Source: Cantharellus purpuraceus (lineage: Eukaryota > Basidiomycota > Agaricomycetes > Cantharellales > Hydnaceae). Taken from it: a DNA stretch of 64,000 nucleotides. Made by a program: the position numbers and the translations under genes. The DNA is taken from assembly GCA_025174535.1 (NCBI GenBank), contig JALBUN010000047.1, positions 1,054,001 to 1,118,000 on the forward strand, written 5' to 3'. Shown piece by piece: positions 22,301 to 35,100 of this stretch (position 1 is its first letter; each line of letters begins with the position of its first letter). Below the pieces are notes generated by a model. The model saw nothing but the letters and a program-made list of their open reading frames with translations. It was not told where the DNA came from and did not search any database.

Positions 22301-24549
22301 AACAGCTCATCCTCGTCCGGGCACCGGCTGACGCTGGGAATAGCAAAGATCTGGGCAGCTTCTTTTGTGTCCCACCAGCCAGCCACGGGAAGAGCTACGA
22401 GTCGTCGCAGCTCCTTCTTCAATACCACAATACGCGGAAGGAGTCCTACTGTCTTGCGATCAGTGTCACGTTCCCCACGATGATCGAGTCGGTCAATCTC
22501 TCCAACTATTTTCTGACGCATCATCTCCAAGGTTTCCATGCCGGTCAACTCTACACCAAGTCGTCCCAAGATGGACGTCATTTCTTCCTTCGACTGCCCT
22601 TTCTTCCCAAGGAAACCGAGAAGTGCACCTTCTAAGACATGCGGCTGGAACATGGTCGCCAAGAGGGAGGCTCCCTCACACAGAGCACCAATACACAATC
22701 GGATGTCATCGCTAGGCGATGTCTTCGGGCCACCAAGGCTTAAGTTCGGGGGGCTCGAGGAGCCCAGAGCAGCATTGACAAGATGCCCCTGTAAGGCATC
22801 CTTCTCCTGCACCGACCACATATAGAACTGTGTACGTGGAAGATCCTCTGCAACCCTGCTGTGTCTCGCCCTGTCGCGACCATCCATTTTCAACAAATTG
22901 GGAACCCCACATGATATCCGTCCGTGCAGATCTAGCACATCTCGTATGCAGTTGGAGAGTATCGGGATGAGATCGTCAGTACTTCCATGGATATGGCGGG
23001 GATGTTGAAATCCGCATTTCCGTGCAATGATGGCAAAAGAGGGATTAAGTTTTGTAGAAATACAAAACTCACTGATGCTAGTCACAGACTGGGGGCGAGA
23101 AGGGTCAATAATGAGCGAGATGTAGATGGCAATGTCTTCCGAGGAGGGGAGTGTATAGGTTTGGCGGTTCGTAAACTGGGGAGAACCCACATATAGCAAA
23201 TAAAGACATAAACTGATGTAAATCTCGTACATGTGGCGTATTCATTATAGCAGCCTCAATGACAGGACTGCGTATTTTCAACGTGTTTCGGTCCTTTGAT
23301 GGCGAGCTTGCACGCGGTTTCTCCAGATGTTGAAGAGCTAAGATCCGTCGCACGTTTCCGAGGCTAGCTGGCCACTTCGATGCCATATAATGGATAGATG
23401 GCTTGTTTTGTAGCAGTCCACGTAGCTGGGCAAGCTCGGAGACCCGAGTCTCGCCCAATTCATTAACAGACAAATTATCCATGTGCGGAACAAGATCTTC
23501 GATTTCTACGTCTTGTCGTCGACGTATCGCAGATGTTATTCCTTGTGCCAATTTCATAAATCCACGAACCTCATCCGCATCACTGAGAGATATTTCACCG
23601 GCTTTACCAAGGCCACCTTCTTTTTTCACACGTGAGCGACAAGTAGAAGCGAAGGGGCACGAACGACAGAGTGGGTTGAAGTGCCAGGGAAGTTCTGATT
23701 GGGCAGCAGACAAGACGGCTGGAAGGTGTGTGAAAATCAGCTCCGTTAGCGGAGGTGCTAAAGGCGCTATTGGAGTTGGATGAAGTGTGGTGAGAGACGA
23801 AAATGGCTCAAACGAGTCTATAGAAGGAATAATGGACGGAAGCCAGACCGCCGTTGTGGGCGCAGGAACAAAGGAAGAGGGAAGCATAAAAGAAAGACAC
23901 AAGTAGTAGAAGTATGTTTGAACAAGATGTGGGGTCTTGAATCCGGGATGAAACCTAACTGAGTTAAATGTTACTGACAATGGAAAACGGTACAGACCTT
24001 CACATCCTTGGATGCCTTGGCTTCAATGACCCTCCAAATGAATCCACCATCTTTACGCCAGATTTCAAGTAAGTCAGGTTTAGCCAGACCAAACCGAGGA
24101 ACCTATATTATCAACGTATGAATTCCTAGGAAATTTGAAGAACGTTTTCAAAGGTGTACATGTTGTGGTTTCACGCCATGCTTTGCGTACTCTTCAGCCA
24201 ACCTTTGGGATGGTGGCCAAAATGATAGGCCTGCCACAAAAAAATGCGACCTATCGTCAAGCGCAATGATCGAGGCAATGTCCACCCCAGATAGTGGTGG
24301 TCCGGAATTGGTGAGAAGCAAACCAAGCTGATCCAGACGAGTATAAAGAGCAGATTCCCAAGTGTTACCGGAGGCAAACACAGCCAGAGAGATCGCCGTT
24401 GGTGACTCACGAAGCCCAGTAGCATGTGGCCGAGATATTCCTGTGCTCGTGGACGACATGCCATGGTACGATTGATGAAGGTACATGTCACACTGAAGAT
24501 GGGTGTGCATCGCTAGATTGGTCGCCGTTATACGTGATGACTGGTACAT
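19337..24549 (-). CDS. Fe-S PD-(D/E)XK nuclease fused to an SF1 helicase
   Basis: Predicted nucleic-acid-processing enzyme. Exons 24549-24160, 24102-23994, 23958-23231, 23175-22087, 22031-21190, 21141-20452, 20396-19787, 19719-19656 and 19605-19337 give 1,596 aa with consistent phase. The N-terminal nuclease has ITATNLA, Asp140 (KPDLLEIW) and Glu157/Lys159 (RVIEAKAS), i.e. the D...ExK core. Cys20, Cys264, Cys267 and Cys273 (CRSCPFASTC) form the Cas4/AddB/Dna2 4Fe-4S pattern. The C-terminal helicase has Walker A WGPPGSGKS (Lys1061), DEAGQ at 1186-1190, AGDREQLAPI, LLENFR, VDTIERLQGSE and LNVAISRTR, typical of UPF1/Dna2-like SF1B. The order matches bacterial TM0106-type nuclease-helicases and, loosely, Dna2, but the motifs differ from canonical Dna2. 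The intron between exons 2 and 3 is only 35 nt and is the weakest junction. Confidence 0.85.
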
Positions 24550-25172
24550 ACTGCCTTCAATAGCAGGCTGATGTTGAATGAAACGAGAGGTTGGAAGTCA
24601 CAGTGACAGCATTAAAATCATTAAAATCATAACAGCAGAGTCAGAGTGCTCAATTAACAAGAGACTCCGAAGACTCCCACGAATTTAATGCCAATTGTGG
24701 AAGCTGTTTACATGGCGACTTAGCACTGCCAACGAATCTATACGTTCTACCTCTTGCCTCCATTTCGAGTTTCAACGTTTCTGGCATCTGGGTAGTGCCT
24801 CCTTGTAAACCTCCTTTTGGTTCAAAAGCCTTGAGGGTAAGCCCTCTTCACATTACTAAGCTGAGGCCTCACTTAGCGTAACTTCCACCACTACTTGCTC
24901 TCCAGGCCCCAAGATTGTCAGTTAGTTGCATTGCTTGAATGTTCTGAGCGGTCAACCAGGCACCGCACTGGTTGTACTGTTACCCCACGTTCTCTACATC
25001 CTTTCTTCCCAGGTCGCGGGTGGTTCCACTGGCGTGGTCAACGCTCGATCTGACTTTTCTTACTGTCCTTTGTGAATCTGAGCTATTCTTGGTTTCTTTG
25101 ACGTGAGACATCCTTCTATTCAAGTCCTTTACCTGACTGACTAACAGTCTTGCCGGTTTCTTAGCTTAAGAC
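24550..25172. other. Divergent intergenic region
   Basis: 623 bp between the starts of the nuclease-helicase gene (-) and the small gene at 25173 (+). Contains a short direct repeat (attaaaatcattaaaatcat near 24612) and pyrimidine-rich blocks. No coding evidence. Confidence 0.45.
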
Positions 25173-25896
25173 ATGTTTTCTTTCATTTCAGCCGGCCTCC
25201 TTGATGTCTCTCTGGGCTCTTGGCTATCGCGAATCAAGTCCTGGCTTCAACCTGATCATTACTATGAGTTGCCGGGCGATTCCAGTCAAACTGAGAGGGC
25301 TTCTTATGGCACCCACTTCAACCCCGTTTTGCTATGTCCCCACAGCCCCCTTTCACTTGATCTGCCTTCCCCAACGGTGAATGAATCTTTTTCTAGATTA
25401 ATCCGTAAATATCTGAACTTGTTACCCGCAGATAAATCTCAATTTTTCCATTGACTCAGAGCTTTCAGTTGAGACAGAGTCGGAACCCTCTAGCACCGAG
25501 AGTCTCCATTGTCACACTCTGAGCCTTGGTGACTGCCTCCACACAGATGCCAGTCTCAAACCCTTTCATCCTACGACAAAGTTGTCTCTTTGCATGGACA
25601 CCCCTGTTATGAGCACCACTAACCTCCCCGCACCTTCAAATCTCAGCCGAGATGCTCTACTCGCTGAGTACTCTCATCAAGAACTTGTCCTTTTGGAATT
25701 CATGACCCATTCATCCGACATGCACACTGGCGACATCGATGAGGTTCTGATCAGATACCCGCCAGGTTTTACACATGCATGTGGTTGCACTGGCATGGAC
25801 GAGGAAGACATTGATCTGTGTGAAGTGTGTCAGCTATTGGACGCATACATGAACTACAGCCTTGAAAGGTTTCAAGGAATGGACTTCGAAGCATAG
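25173..25896 (+). CDS. Unrecognised 222-aa protein with a C-terminal Cys cluster
   Basis: Exons 25173-25376 and 25432-25896, joined through a clean 55-bp GT-AG intron, give 222 aa. The N-terminus (MFSFISAGLLDVSLGSWLSR) is amphipathic/hydrophobic. The middle is acidic and Ser-rich. The C-terminus has CGCTGMDEEDIDLCEVC, four cysteines that could bind a metal, followed by an aromatic tail. I do not recognise a family. The two frames joining in phase across a good intron support a real gene. Upstream exons are possible. Confidence 0.6.
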
Positions 25897-26118
25897 AGGG
25901 AATCTAACATTTTGTACTGCATGACCCCGTAGTTGCAGTTTAGTCCATCATAATATTCCCAGGCTCTTGGAGTATAGTTAACTGCTCGTGATGGACCTAC
26001 ATGTGACAGACATATCATGATGTAGTGTGCATGTACATGGTGCCTCTACGGCAAATTAAATGTACCCATATGCACAACGTTGCTACTATTGTATACATTG
26101 GTTCTCCTTTGAAGCGTC

Positions 26119-29100
26119 TTACGCCAGACTCTGGCCGGTTGGCTTGCCGCCAAAAGACTTAAGTCGCGCTAAAATCGAGCCTCTGTAGGATTGAGCAACT
26201 TTGTCATCAGGACGATGACCGGCATCATCGTTCCCGCCTCCATTGTCATCCTGCTTGTGCCTTGGATGAACAGTCAAAAAATTGACCAACTCCGACCATA
26301 GCATATTCCCGCTGAGCTTGCTTTCCTCCTGTTCCACGCATAGATCCGCGACACGTGCGAGTCTCCGAGCTTCCGCTGTATCTCTCCGAGAGACGATGCT
26401 GCTCGGTGGAGGGTGCTCATCATCAAGCGCCCAAGCCCATGTCCACCTTTGTCTTTCGGCATCTGTCTGCAACGATGTCATTGACATTCTTCTTGGTGTT
26501 TTACCATGGCGACGAGAATTGATATCCAATGCGTCATGCTCCCCAAATAGATGCTCTTGTAATTGGGACTAAGGCAAAAGATTAGTCGCTTAAATTGGAC
26601 GGGAATCGCTACAATAACTCACCATACTCTCAACTGTTCGAATCGTTTCATTTTTAGCCAATTCCAAGTTCTTCTTCCGCTGCACCTCGATTTTCTGAGC
26701 AGTCTGACCAAACTTCTTCGCCCACAGAGCCTGACCCTTTAAATAGCGTCGCGCGGCATCTTCGTTTATCCTCCCAAGATAGTCGGGGGGATATTGCAAT
26801 ATTTGTATCTCGGATTCCGGTTCAAGTGAGCGAAGAACACCATTAGTAGAGACACGTTCACGGATCATGATGCCTTCCGACGGCCACTTCAGCACGATTA
26901 AGATCAGATCGCATTGTGTATATCAGTAAAAACACACCTTGGTGTCAGCATAGACTGAGGAATTACCAGCAGTGCCTGGACCTTGTGGCTGGGTTTCATT
27001 GGCTTTGAACCTACTGCCGGCGACGTCACCCGAGTCCTCTTTAACCGCGTCTATCATGACTGTCTGGCCGTCTTTAGATATCTGACGAGGTTGTTCGGGA
27101 TCTCCTCTTGGGGATGACTGATACCCTTTCAGTAAAGATAAATCTGATACTTCAGTCGGAGAAGATTGTCGCTGAAGGTCGAGAGTAATGTTGGACATTG
27201 GCAATCGTGAACCATCTTCAAGGAACACGCTTGAAGGGCTCTTGTTCTCTGACTTATCGGTTGTTGACGCAACTGAAATGCGCAGCTCTGGAGGCTCAAC
27301 AAGCGGCGTTAGGTGTTTGATGAACTCGGCAATCTGAAGGAACGATCAGCTAAGCTTCAATGGCTGTGAGGGTTTCCGTACAGCCCGGTAGCAATACTTG
27401 GCCTGTCAAGATATTTCATAAATCCTTAAATCTATTATATGAAGAGAAATGCCTCACCGGTGTAGTAAATGAAAACATGGGTAAAACATGTGCAGTCTCT
27501 GGTTTTATTTTGGTTTCCGGTTCGAGTCATCATCAAGAAGAATTGCAGTACACTTGCCATCATAAACCTGAAGGTGCACGGGGGTTGAGTGGTATGGTGC
27601 CTGTAAGTGCTGAAGAGGGGGGTATAAACGTTTAGAATCCTCGTGGATAGGGTATCGATCCGGGTGTGCCGCTTTATGTGCGCTGAAATGTCTCCAATTC
27701 AATGATCGGAGACAGCCTTGAAAAGCAACATTGACACGAACACATAAACAATCTCGTCCCTGAGAACTTCTTTGTCACTTGCAATTATCAGCAGGGGCGG
27801 TAACCCTCCAAGATAGCCAAGGACTGGGCTTATGAATGGATGGGTTAGTAAACTATTAGGACAATATAATTGGATTTGGGAGTTAATAGGGACCGTCTCG
27901 CCATCAACATGAAGCTTAAAACTCTCAGATGACTCCCAAGGAAGAGGGGGCCTCCCAGCTACAAGTACGGGATCCCCCCCAGAGGATTTGGAAATCGGGT
28001 TCAGATGAGCAGCCATAAGCAGGTTCTCAGCAATGTCTCGTGGGGCATCAGAGTCCACCACTGGTGAACTCCTAGTTCCACTTTCGGAGGTAATCGGACC
28101 AACAGCCCCCATGGGAAGTTGATCCTTCTTTTCTGTCCTAACAGTATCGCAAATCGTAACCGACTCGCGCTGTTCAACTTGGACTGTAGCGCCTTGTGAG
28201 AGAAGCGGATGCCCTGGAGGTGCGCGAAAGGCTTCCATATGTATGGCCTTTTTGGCCACTACTTTGAAACGTTCTCGTAATCTCATTCTTACTACAGACG
28301 AGATCTCGTCAGGGGGTGGAGGCCAAAGAACACTGGGCTTATGCAGACACAGTCCATATGGAGGGATGATGTCCTGACAATAAAACAGGTCATAAAAGGG
28401 AGGAATAGCACTGATCAACTCGACAAACAGTTGTTGTGTTTTGATGTATAGAAGGAAACGCATGCGTTAGATCGCACCACGGGCTAATCAACACCGCAGC
28501 CGCAGGAAGCGGGATACCAGAATCTCGCATCACCTAAAAAGACATAAGTATCACTTATGTAATGCCTATGACCACATACTTGGAGTATGGCGAGGCAAAG
28601 GCCCCCGCCGGCACTATCTCCACCCAATACAATTTGATTGGGTGGAATTGGAGCATGCGTGGCCTCAGGCGGTGGTTCAATAAGATAAAGATCTGTCATC
28701 TGAGAATCAAATAGGTGCAAAGATTTCGCCATTCAGTTGCACGTACATGCTGCTATCATATCTTGTATGGCACATGGGAATGGATATTGGGGAGCAAGAC
28801 GATAATTGACAGCTAAACTGTGATTTGAGTACAGCTGGTATGGTCATAAGCAGTTAATACCAACCGAAGACGCGCCCTTGAATCTTTCGCGCATATCGCT
28901 GCAAGCAATACCTGCAAGCCAGGTAGGCCAATAATGAACATTAACATGCTTCCACCTCAAACATCCGTGCCACCTACCGTTCCTGATCAATCGAACCAAA
29001 ATAGTAACCGCCTGCAATTGAATTGATATGGGGTGTAGAGATATCTCTTAATGTTTACCTCCATGAGCATAAAGCATACACCGTGTACCATCCACGCCTC

Positions 29101-29916
29101 CCAAACCTTCTTGAGATGCCGCCCTTTCCAGGCTACTGTCCCGGCTTTCACTCTGGTCCCTGGTCCCTGAGCCGTCCCGAGTGTGATCCAATTTGTCCAA
29201 GCTGGAACTGGCCCAATGATTACTGAACTTTCGAAGCGTGGGGAACCGCACACTTGAAGGAGAGACTGGAACCTCGCTTTCTTTTCGATGCTCCCTAACC
29301 TTGTGATGTTTTCGAGAGGTTCGTATCTGGGATTTCTGGCATATCCATTGACAATCCACGCTTCAATGACCGTTAAACATTACTCAAAAGGTCGCTAAAA
29401 AATCAGATTCACCCGCGCATTCCGCGCACTTGCCACCACTTTGTCCCTCCAACTACGCGCGTGGTAGCCGCATCTCCACCGAAAGCTTTGATAAGGTGGT
29501 CGGCCGCTTTATCGCATATCGACAGCGGGACCAAGACGCGATTCACATATATCCAAGGAGCCACGGGTATCCGCGCGTTTGAAAATTCCTGAAGTTCTTC
29601 CACAGTATGTCTGATGAGTTATTAATTGCAATACATCACGACCAAGAGCTATTTCACATACTTTGTAGCCTGATACAAGAATGTCTGCAGCAGAGTCATG
29701 TGAGTCATATAAAGCAACAAGTCTAGGTCAAACCTTTATGATTTCGAAAGATTCCTGCCATAGAAGATCATGTTCTCGTAAACTGGTGCTGCCAGAATCC
29801 TCAGACCCGGTGGTCTTGCTCGACTCTGACCTGCGTTCCAGGTAATGTTTGAAGAAGGTTTCTATCACGATAGGGCCAAGCTTGAGACTAGCTTCAGTGG
29901 TTAGCGAGTTAGGCAT
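26119..29916 (-). CDS. Hormone-sensitive-lipase-like alpha/beta hydrolase with long C-terminal extension
   Basis: Predicted esterase or lipase of the alpha/beta-hydrolase-3 (HSL) family. Many exons run from the ATG at 29916 to a stop at 26119, roughly 1,000 residues. Order: helical N-terminus (MPNSLTTEASLKLGPIVIE), a conserved APWIYVNRV...GGTKWWQVRG segment, a charged insert, then the oxyanion-hole HGGGYYFGSID (split by an intron), FAVNYRLAPQYPFPCA-type region, and the nucleophile elbow GGDSAGGGL. A long low-complexity insertion follows, then LLIIASDKEVLRDE (acid), and AHVLPMFSFTTPAKYCYRA (catalytic His). The C-terminal ~300 residues are polar and Ser-rich with a basic end. The intron at 27557-27499 appears to be GC-AG. 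The catalytic triad is complete. I did not resolve every exon. Confidence 0.85.
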
Positions 29917-30786
29917 GGCGTCGTGAGCGCGAGTGGCGCATGCAGTGTAAGGACGTGGCCCATTAGGTCAGTTCTGGGGACCAATCGGTTCCGGCATTGC
30001 GGCCATACGGCCGCGACCCTTTCATAGTTTAGGGACAGTGACGGATATTGCGCTAGATATGCCAGTAAGTAAGTACTTCCTGCAGAGGGATCCTGTCAAT
30101 TCAAAGGATAACAACATGTGGATGGCGATGCCTTTGAGTGTGAACTACAGGAAGTATGAGCCGACATCCGCATTATGCTCTAGTCGGCATGGTTGTCAAC
30201 CTCGCCCTGTCGATATAACAACTGGCAGCGTATTGGATGCTGGCGTCCTTTATAGGTCCTTCACTCCGTGAGTTTCTTTCTGCCGGCTCAAGTTAGCGAG
30301 CACGCAGGCGTATCGAATCCAATGGTGCCGAAAGAAAATGCCCACGTCCAGCAGCAAGTACTTGCTGATGCAGTAACACACGGATCGAAGCCTGAAATTC
30401 GTGCAGCGAATGCCATATAAGACCGTAAGCGGAAAATATATTACTCGATCTTCATATATTGCCTATAGGCAGCTAGGCACAAATCAAGGCATGTTACTCT
30501 ACAGCGCAAATAAACAGTATTGTCTATAATTAACCCCTGTGTATGGCTATATATATCACTAAAGTGTCCACGCAAGAATAACTCAAGTTCATGCTGTGAT
30601 TGAGCGAATTAGCGTAGATTGCACAAGGTTAGTATCAATGTCTCAATAGACGTAAATTCAATAACAAAGAAAGGAACACTCCACTCTGAACAATCATTAG
30701 TAGTTTGCGTTCGTTGGACAGAGCATACATATATATATAGACAGCCCACGACAAACTCGCGACGAAACCGTCCACAGCAACGTCTA
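29917..30786. other. Intergenic, no gene seen
   Basis: 870 bp between the hydrolase start (-) and clathrin light chain end (-). Short frames at 30038-30271 (+) and 30609-30840 (both strands) have no support. An AT-rich stretch with tatatatata lies near 30729-30739. Confidence 0.45.
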
Positions 30787-31890
30787 TCAATATCCTCCTG
30801 CACCAGGCGCCGCAGTGCCTTCCCTTTTCAATCTAAGTAAAATTTCGCGGTATCTGCGGTTCACAGGATTATTAGAACCTTAACGGCAGGGGATCAAACG
30901 ACGCTTAGGCAGCCTACCTGCTGAGATCTGTCGTTCCAGTCCCAGTACGAGCGAGGGTTTTACTTTGTGAGTTCTCAAGTTCGATAAGGTCACAGATCCG
31001 AGACCATGTCGTGCCCGCGCTCAGCGAGTCGGTGAGAGACGCCAGATAGGAAGCTTCAGACTCTCTGGAAGATAAAGAAGACTGTTAGGATAATACAAAC
31101 ATAATAATCGAGATTGACCGGTGCTTGACGAACGATCGGTGACAAATCGCAAACATCATATACTCACTTGTTTTCCTTAATCTGCCTCTCCTTTTTCGCA
31201 TTGTACTCCTCATAAAATTCATCTATTGACCGCTCAGCTTTAGCAATAGTCTCTTTCCGCTTTTGCCCTGACGCCTCGTCACGTCGACGAATAGACTCGG
31301 CCTGCTGTTCGCGCCATTTTCTGGACGTATAGGGGTGATGAGGCCCCATCTCACCCGCTGTGATACAATATTGTCGCACTGACTTTATTACCTCAGGTTC
31401 CTCCTCATCTTCAATTGGAGCTTGCAGAATGGGCGTCGAAAATCCCGCAGAGGGTTGGGGCCGAGGGGCAAAAGCAGGTGTGCTGAAAGACACACTCTGC
31501 TGAGGAGGGGGAGGGGAGAAGGTCTGCTGGTATAAGCGTGAGCGAAGTTATTATGAATACATTAAACACCGTAATCGCCTCGGGTATTGGTGCAATGTCT
31601 GGGAAAGCGCTTTCAAACTTGTCTATCTCATCATCCCCAGTAACTTTGACGTCCTTGGGCGCAGGGGGTGATGTGAGACTGTTTAAATTGAACCCGAAGC
31701 CACTATCGTTGTTTGAAGCGGTTCGCTGAGGTATTGGTGGTATATTACCATCTAGATCAATGTCAGGAAAAGCGGAGGCGGCACGGTCAAGATCAATGTT
31801 GTCTGTGTTAGTCGACAGCTGGCCTCCTGCAGAAGGACTAAAGGCGCCTCCTAGAAACTCGTTTTCGCGGGCGAGGAAGTCGTCTGTCAT
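30787..31890 (-). CDS. CLC1: Clathrin light chain
   Basis: Binds the clathrin heavy-chain hub and regulates coat assembly. Exons 31890-31570, 31526-31384, 31320-31168, 31064-30918 and 30853-30787 give 276 aa. The N-terminal half is acidic and disordered, with FLARENEFLGGAF and two DLD/FPDI motifs. The heavy-chain-binding coiled coil reads KKWREQQAESIRRRDE, then AERSIDEFYEEYNAKKE. The C-terminus has GTTWSRICDLIELENSQSKT, DLSRYREILLRLKREG and a Gly-rich end (PGAGGY). The 63-bp second intron is a multiple of three without a stop, so retention would add 21 residues. Divergent from the ABC transporter gene. Confidence 0.95.
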
Positions 31891-32147
31891 GGGTGAGTTG
31901 CTGCTATAGGTGTGACAGTGTGACGGCAGGGATATCTTGGTCTCCGACGACGTCTGCCGAACAAGTTCTTGCACATCCGCCGAGCCGTACTTACACAGGC
32001 CAAAGTTAGTTGACACATTCCGGCTTCAAAACAATTCCCATACTACTTCTCCACTGTAGCCTGCGACCTTGTCTTGATACCGGCTTGCACATTCGCCCTT
32101 CGAAATCGCGAAAGCCTGCAGAGGACTGCCAGCCTGAAAGCTATTAA
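31891..32147. promoter_or_regulatory. Divergent promoter region, clathrin light chain / ABC transporter
   Basis: 257 bp separate the two start codons. Both promoters must lie here. No TATA box stands out. Confidence 0.5.
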
Positions 32148-35100
32148 ATGATTCATTTGTTCCAGCTTAGACGGATCCCTGTACCCAAGGAAGTTTGGGC
32201 CTCCCCCCATTTTTTGGTGTCACATCGACCCTTTCTGACGACGCGACAATCCGGTTTCAAAGGTTGCGCTCCATATATTGGTGTTAAGGCACTCACAAAC
32301 CGACAGTGCCGTTTCCTGACTTCTGCTGGCGAGCCACGAGATACAAAACTACATTCCACCCCATCTCCTTCACCTCTTCAATCTACTCCGTCTCTTCTTG
32401 CTCGCATAACAAGACTGCTTCCATCCTTAGGCCAAAGCTCATCAGAATCGCAGGCGACAGCACCCAATGCATCTAATTTTCGAAAAATCATTGCCTTAGC
32501 AAAACCAGAAAGAAAGCCTCTGGCTATTGCCATTATATTGGTACGAACTATACGACTAAAGTTGTCAAGCTTTACCTCATGTCTGCCGTGGATTCAACGT
32601 CACTTCAGTTATTTGTCTCATCCAGCGTGTCAATGTCAATCCCCTTTACCATCGGACAACTGATAGACTATTTTTCATCCACTAATCCCGTATGTCGATA
32701 TATTGTCTACATATAGCCTTTCCATCCAGTCGCCTAATCGTTTTCCGATCCTCCCGGTTAGCAAATAATATTTAGCCTGTCTCCAACACAGGCTGTCATT
32801 GGCATTCTTGCTCTCTTTACTGTTGGCGCTCTTTCCAATGGCACACGAGCCATCCTCATGCGGTTTTCTGGACAACGAATCGTCGCTCGCCTCCGGAATG
32901 ACACTTATGCTAGTGCCTTAAAGTGATTTGCGAACAATTAACCTAGACTTGACTCCTCACTCACTCATTTTCTGGAAGACAAGACATCGAGTATGTTGAA
33001 AGAACGAAAGGCGAGGGCGACCTTCTCAGTCGATTGGGCACCGATGCGTCGATCGTGGGCGAGTCGTAAGTATCGGATTGCAGCAGTAATCTTGCCTTCA
33101 ATTGATTCATTGTAATAAATGTCTTTCTGAAGGATCACCCAAAATCTAAGTGACGGTTTACGGTGCGAGTGTTTTGCTAGTGTTTCGACACAGTACATCA
33201 TACTTATGACACAGATCTATTATCATGGCTTCTGTGGGATGTGAGTTTGTATCCATATACAAGCTTAATAGAGTCATCCTCTGATTCCCCAGCAGTGGGA
33301 GCAATGTTTTGGATCGTATGTCGAACTTGACGCAAATCACTGGCCGGATAATATATTCTAACTACCGTCGTAAATAGTCGCCAACTCTCACGGGTCTGAT
33401 GCTCCTGGTTGTTCCTCCAATATCCTTAGGGGCGGTATGTCAAGCAGTTTTTGAATACCTTGCCGTGAACATGCGTCGTCATGGACGTTTCAGGTAGCCT
33501 ACGGGAGATATCTAAAGAAGCTCAGTAATCGAACACAGGAAGCCATTGGTGATATGACGAAGGTAGGTGCTGATGGTATGATTGACAACTTGGTCTGGTG
33601 CCCACATCGGCTTGCAAGATCGCTTCTGAGGCGCTCTCTGCTCTCCGCACTGTCCAAGCATACAATGCTGCGCCAATGGAACAAAAGAAATTTGATAAGC
33701 GAGTCGGTCGTCTGCTGTCTATGTCCGAATCCCTTCACCAAAGTTTTTTTTTTGGCGTAGGTCAGCGCAGTCCTAGCATTAGCACGCAAAGAAGCCTTTG
33801 CAAGTGGAGTTTTCTTCGGGAGCACTGGTTGGGCAGGAAACGTCACCATTTTAATGCTTCTAGGCTATGGTCTGTAATCTGGGGAATCTTCGTTCGTTTC
33901 ATTCACGAACAACCTGCTTTTTCCATAGGTGGTACCCTTGTTTCGAGAGGGATTATATCCGTCGGAGACTTGACCAGCCTCTTGCTTTATACCGTCTACG
34001 TTGGCAGCGGTTTACAGATGCTGAGTTCTTTCTTTGTTCGTTCATGATTTGTCAACAGGCCCTTTCATCCAATTGATGAGGCCCCAGTCTTCTATGATGC
34101 GTGCCATAGGCGCAGGCACTCGTATCTTTGATCTACTGTCTCGCGAACCTGCCGTTCCTCCTACCGCCGGCACTGTACTAGTTCCTTCTCGGAAGGGGTC
34201 GATTAGGTTTGAGAATGTTTCATTCGAATATCCTTCCCGCCAAGGTGTCAGCATCTTGCAAAACTTCAATCTCGAAATTGAAGTTGGAGAGAGTGTAGCC
34301 CTCGTGTGAGTCGTTCTTACATGTTTTCCTCTATTGCTACTCATCGTATACGTAAATGGCAATCATAGTGGCCGCAGCGGAAGCGGCAAGTCGAGCGTAC
34401 ACTCCCTACTGCTGAGATACTACGACCCCGTGCATGGACGCGTGACATTTGATGGACAAGGTCAGTCGTGTAACAGTCTACTGTATCACGTTGTCAACCC
34501 CTCCCCCCTCGGTCGTTTCAGACATCCGAGAGTTCACACCAATATCCTGGAGATCAATAATTGGTATTGTACCTCAAGTAGGTCTTTTCCACATTGTTTG
34601 AAGTCTCACCCTTGCCTGAAACCCTGAATTGAGGACCCTGTCCTTTTCTCTGGAACTATCGCTTCTAATATTGCATACGGGTCTCCTGATGCCACGAGAT
34701 CAGAGATCGAACATGCTGCTCGTCAAGCCAATTGTGATTTCGTCTGGACAATGCCGGACGGTTTCGACACAGAAAGTAGGTTGTATAGCGTACTCCATGT
34801 GATATCTCTCGATTGAAGTCGATGTTGTCAGTCGGTAGGCTAAGCTTAAGCGGGGGCCAACGACAACGTTTGGCTATCGCCCGTGCTTTACTGAAGAAAC
34901 CAACTATTCTGGCGTTGGACGAGGCTACAAGTGCACTTGACGCCGCTTCTGAACAGCGGGTTCGTTCCTCTTGAATTGAAGATTGTGGAAGCGTCTGATA
35001 TTTTGCAGGTCAATGAAGCTGTAGACGCTATCCTCGAGTCTCGAGATACGACTTGTCTGATTGTTGCCCATCGTCTCTCGACCATCGCTCGGGCAGAGAG

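Noticed and set aside
30290..30345. tRNA-like B-box (tatcgaatcc)
   Set aside because: No matching A box or cloverleaf arms could be found at the right distance.
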